Source: Mucilaginibacter defluvii
GTDB lineage: Bacteria > Bacteroidota > Bacteroidia > Sphingobacteriales > Sphingobacteriaceae
Assembly (NCBI RefSeq): GCF_039543225.1
Contig: NZ_BAABJI010000002.1
Span: forward strand, 992,001-1,056,000
Length of the DNA stretch: 64,000 bases
Direction of reading: 5' to 3'
Positions 62,853 to 64,000 of this stretch are shown piece by piece. Below the pieces are notes generated by a model. The model saw nothing but the letters and a program-made list of their open reading frames with translations. It was not told where the DNA came from and did not search any database. Both the position numbers and the translations under genes were made by a program. Every line of letters begins with the position of its first letter. Position 1 is the stretch's first letter.

Positions 62853-64000
62853 CTACTTAATAGTAAATGTCGCCGTCAATCTTTCGTCAGCCGAATTATT
62901 GCCGATGTTTAATGTGTAAGTGCCTGGATATAATTTCCATTTGTTAGCTTTCAAATCCCACTTTTGCAGATCGCTCACCTGTATTTTAATAGTCGCTGTT
63001 TGCTGTCCGCCTTTAGTAACGGTTACGCGTTTAAAGCCTTTTAATTCTTTCAATGGCATGCGCTCTCCCTGCGGATATTTGATGTAAGCCTGCACCACTT
63101 CATCGCCATCCATAGCGCCGGTGTTGGTTACGTTAACCGATACGGTGATTGAATCCTTAGCGCTGTAGCTTTTTTGTGGCTGCGTTTTCCAGTCGAACTT
63201 AAATGAAGTGTAGCTCATACCGAAGCCGAACGGATATTGTACCGGCCCGGTAAAGAAGCGGTAAGTGCGCCCCTTCATGTTGTAATTATCATACGCAGGC
63301 AAATCGTTAACCGACTTGTAGAAGGTTAATGGCAAGTGGCCGGATGGCGAATATTTACCAAACAGTATATCGGCCAACGCGTTCCCCCCCTGCTCGCCTG
63401 GGTACCAGGCCAATATGATGGCATCGGCATAAGGGGCAATCTCGGCAATATCAACATCACTGCCCGAGGTAACTACCGCTATAATGGGCTTGGTTACCTT
63501 TTTACGCAGTTCCTTTAAAAAAGCGATGTTATCTGCCGGGATGCTTAAAGTCTTTTTGTCGCCACCGCTTTCGGATAAGAATGCGTCGCCTGCCTCACCC
63601 TCTAATACCGGGGTTAAACCTACTACGGCTACTGTTACATCGGCATTACCGGCAGCCCATATTCCGCCAAAATGGGTGGTATCTCTATTACCCGATCCTA
63701 AATCGTACTCCACACGCGTAGCCGGACCAACAGCGGCGGTAATACCCTCAACAAAATTTACCATACGGCTGCTTACGCCATGATAGTTAGCTACCAGCGC
63801 ATCTAACGATGCGGCGCTTGATCCAACCACCATAATACTCGAATAGTCTTGCTTATTTAAAGGGAGAATATTCTTATCGTTTTTAAGCAGTACCATACTT
63901 TGCAGCGCGGCCTTGCGGGCTAAAGCTATGTGATAATCATTGTGTACACTATCAGCACCATAACCGGCATAAGGTGAGCTTTTGGCATCATCGTAAAAAC
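62853..64000 (-). CDS. GH3 beta-glucosidase, partial (N-terminus outside window)
   Basis: The C-terminal ~382 residues are present. They include QSMVLLKNDKNILPL, the start of the GH3 C-terminal alpha/beta domain; DADAIILAWYPGEQGGNALA-like sequence (PYADAIILAWYPGEQGGNAL); FPFGFGMSYTSF-like (YPFGFGMSYTSFKFDW); and a fibronectin-III-like end domain. The frame stays open to the right edge, so the N-terminal TIM barrel with the nucleophile lies outside. It is an exported or periplasmic beta-glucosidase/xylosidase by family. It may belong to a further carbohydrate locus to the right. Confidence 0.93.
   Translation of the reverse strand, partial: FYDDAKSSPYAGYGADSVHNDYHIALARKAALQSMVLLKNDKNILPLNKQDYSSIMVVGSSAASLDALVANYHGVSSRMVNFVEGITAAVGPATRVEYDLGSGNRDTTHFGGIWAAGNADVTVAVVGLTPVLEGEAGDAFLSESGGDKKTLSIPADNIAFLKELRKKVTKPIIAVVTSGSDVDIAEIAPYADAIILAWYPGEQGGNALADILFGKYSPSGHLPLTFYKSVNDLPAYDNYNMKGRTYRFFTGPVQYPFGFGMSYTSFKFDWKTQPQKSYSAKDSITVSVNVTNTGAMDGDEVVQAYIKYPQGERMPLKELKGFKRVTVTKGGQQTATIKIQVSDLQKWDLKANKWKLYPGTYTLNIGNNSADERLTATFTIK

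Noticed and set aside
1..64000. CRISPR array, tRNA/rRNA genes, insertion sequences or integrase
   Set aside because: I looked for regular spaced repeats, cloverleaf-like segments and transposase or integrase motifs and saw none. Absence by eye is not proof.

Overview
The window looks like a Bacteroidota chromosome of the Sphingobacteriaceae type (Mucilaginibacter/Pedobacter-like; inferred from gene families, not searched). Signs are a SusC/SusD pair, a one-protein hybrid two-component regulator, HxlR and AraC regulators, Bacteroidota-style export signals and few Shine-Dalgarno-like leaders.

Layout. (1) 1-5.4 kb, moderate G+C: the start of a LytS-type histidine kinase, an outer-membrane barrel, an aldo/keto reductase, a decayed AraC gene, and an HxlR regulator divergent from a flavodoxin-fold reductase fused to an NTF2-like domain. 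(2) About 5.4-41 kb: a long, visibly G+C-rich accessory block, mostly on the minus strand. It holds a cNMP-sensor kinase / response-regulator-thioredoxin-reductase operon, three isochorismatase-type hydrolases, a porin/amidohydrolase operon, pirin, an LLM flavin oxidoreductase, several NTF2-like proteins, OsmC with a YjdI/YjdJ pair, a Na+/H+ antiporter, three SDRs, an MDR reductase, three Crp/Fnr regulators and at least three broken genes. The broken genes are LysR, an HD + Pycsar-effector-like protein, and NmrA. Repeated palindromes next to the Crp/Fnr genes suggest local regulation. (3) 41.6-55.2 kb: a complete fructan-type polysaccharide utilization locus. It has a hybrid sensor with a periplasmic sugar-binding domain, an MFS sugar porter, a fructokinase, SusC, SusD, a DUF2961 (GH172-type) protein and a GH32 fructanase. 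(4) 55-64 kb: an exported Nudix-like protein, a serine hydrolase, mnmE, an A+T-rich coupled gene pair, ndpA, an orphan DnaG-type zinc finger, and the C-terminal part of a GH3 beta-glucosidase.

How it works together. In the fructan locus the HTCS probably senses fructose or a fructo-oligosaccharide. SusC/D import, GH32 and the DUF2961 enzyme hydrolyse, and the MFS porter plus kinase carry fructose into glycolysis. The most interesting candidate for an undescribed system is the pair at 59945-61311. It encodes a 304-aa soluble protein and a 151-aa membrane protein that, from memory of the sequences, match the layout of phage lambda RexA/RexB. The pair is coupled by an ATGA-type overlap and preceded by a perfect 14-bp inverted repeat. 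All family calls rest on reading motifs; no database search was run.
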